Positions 63,475 to 64,000 of a stretch of 64,000 nucleotides of DNA are shown here, one piece after another. The stretch's first letter is position 1. Each line of letters starts with the position of its first letter. Source of the stretch: Streptomyces sp. 846.5. Lineage in GTDB: Bacteria; Actinomycetota; Actinomycetes; Streptomycetales; Streptomycetaceae. The notes beneath the pieces are model-generated. The model was not told the origin of the DNA, did no database searches, and was given only the letters and a program-made list of their open reading frames with translations. The DNA lies in NCBI RefSeq assembly GCF_004365705.1, contig NZ_SOBN01000001.1, positions 3,644,001 to 3,708,000 of the forward strand, in the 5' to 3' direction. The translations under genes and the position numbers were made by a program.

Positions 63475-63596
63475 GGCTGCGGGACGTGCCTGGTTTGTCG
63501 CGCAGTTCCCCGCGCCCCTGAGGTGCTGCAACTGCGCCAGTTGCAAACGCTGGGGGCGCGGGGAACTGCGCGACAAGCCACGCACGTCCCGCAGCC
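63475..63596. repeat. very long near-perfect palindrome (about 45-bp arms), streptomycete repeat-type hairpin
   Basis: The arms GGCTGCGGGACGTG... and ...CACGTCCCGCAGCC continue through GTCGCGCAGTTCCCCGCG and its complement, with a few mismatches. The loop holds a second perfect hairpin, TGCAACTG-CGC-CAGTTGCA (63527-63545). GTCGCGCAGTTCCCCGCG is, from memory, a frequent dispersed sequence in streptomycete chromosomes. It sits between convergent genes and also works as a bidirectional terminator. Confidence 0.85.
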
Positions 63597-63605
63597 AACA
63601 AACCC

Positions 63606-64000
63606 TCAGAACGCCGCGCGGACCTCACCGACCGGATGGCCGCCACCATAGAGCGGAGCGGAGGCGATCCGCCCGAGGGCGTCCCCCGCGGCGCCCACGC
63701 CCATCCTGCGGAGCACCGCGGCGAGGACCGGGCCCACAGCCCGGTACCCGCCGTCCTCGATCTTGAAGGCCAGTGCCCGGCCGTCGTCGAGGGCCACCGC
63801 CTGCACCGCCTCGGCGCCCATCTTGGCGATCGCCCCGGGGATGCCGCGCATCAGCCAGGTGTCGATGCGGCGGGTGCCGGCCACGTACTCCGGGTGGGCT
63901 CGCATGGCGTCGGCGACCCGGCGCTCGGGGGTGCCGGGGTCGGCGAGGGCGATGGCACGGAAGGCGCGGGCCAGCCCGGTGAGGCTGACGGCCATCAGCG
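63606..64000 (-). CDS. L-asparaginase II-type amidohydrolase, C-terminal part (start outside window)
   Basis: The visible 131 codons are the end of an asparaginase II (PF06089) protein, whose usual length is about 310-340 residues, so the N-terminal 60% lies beyond the right edge. LMAVSLTGLARAF, GTRRIDTWLM, KMGAEAVQAVAL and GGHPVGEVRAAF are family segments. The internal ATG at 63995 is not the true start because the homology continues through it. Converges on the YbjN gene across the long hairpin. Confidence 0.85.
   Translation of the reverse strand, partial: LMAVSLTGLARAFRAIALADPGTPERRVADAMRAHPEYVAGTRRIDTWLMRGIPGAIAKMGAEAVQAVALDDGRALAFKIEDGGYRAVGPVLAAVLRRMGVGAAGDALGRIASAPLYGGGHPVGEVRAAF

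Overview
The window is high-GC actinobacterial DNA. Third codon positions are almost all G or C, GTG starts are frequent, and the gene set (msiK, phoR-phoP/phoU, mshA, DUF574 methyltransferases, an HbhA-like protein) fits a streptomycete (Streptomyces, Kitasatospora or Streptacidiphilus). Functions were assigned by reading motifs; no database search was possible.

1-15.2 kb is chromosomal core. A tRNA-Thr(UGU) is followed by the multi-sugar ABC ATPase msiK with a DasR-like box upstream, a sugar nucleotidyltransferase, a DoxX-domain membrane protein, and the leftward run carD, ispD-ispF, cysS, rlmB. Next come a lipoprotein, the phosphate two-component pair phoR-phoP divergent from phoU across a PHO-box-like repeat, a nine-cysteine mini-protein and gpmA. 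Intrinsic hairpins separate most of these units.

15.3-31.6 kb is accessory. It has an MFS exporter, a Uma2-type nuclease-fold protein, an Eis-like acetyltransferase, a GH15 glucoamylase-like enzyme, and a DUF574 methyltransferase translationally coupled to a PAS-GGDEF-EAL protein. An apparent extracellular polysaccharide cluster follows: polysaccharide deacetylase rightward, and GT2 synthase, galE, UDP-glucose dehydrogenase, UDP-xylose synthase and a beta-helix protein leftward. A divergent TetR regulator has a perfect 12-4-12 palindrome in front of it.

31.7-39.8 kb holds the most interesting candidate: a CMP/guanine-type deaminase, a Rieske oxygenase and an adenine-deaminase-like metalloenzyme, downstream of an NMT1/THI5-type ABC importer. 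It looks like uptake plus oxidative dealkylation and deamination of a substituted purine or related base. No operon of this composition is known to me.

39.8-52.3 kb is a patchwork of small regulator-target units: TetR with DUF393, a membrane protein and an MFS protein around two palindromes; an ECF41-like sigma factor with an oxidoreductase; PadR with a SnoaL-like protein; a DrrAB-type exporter; an orphan PIN protein; and a hydrolase.

52.3-54.5 kb has a Clp-N-domain gene with a consensus leaderless promoter, next to an IS110-family element whose structured 5' non-coding region is a candidate bridge RNA. 54.5-64 kb returns to core-like content: DUF1772/TetR, XRE-HbhA-DUF2516, a receiver-PP2C phosphatase, a macrodomain protein, an NlpC/P60 hydrolase, mshA, a YbjN protein, a very long chromosomal hairpin and the end of an L-asparaginase gene.
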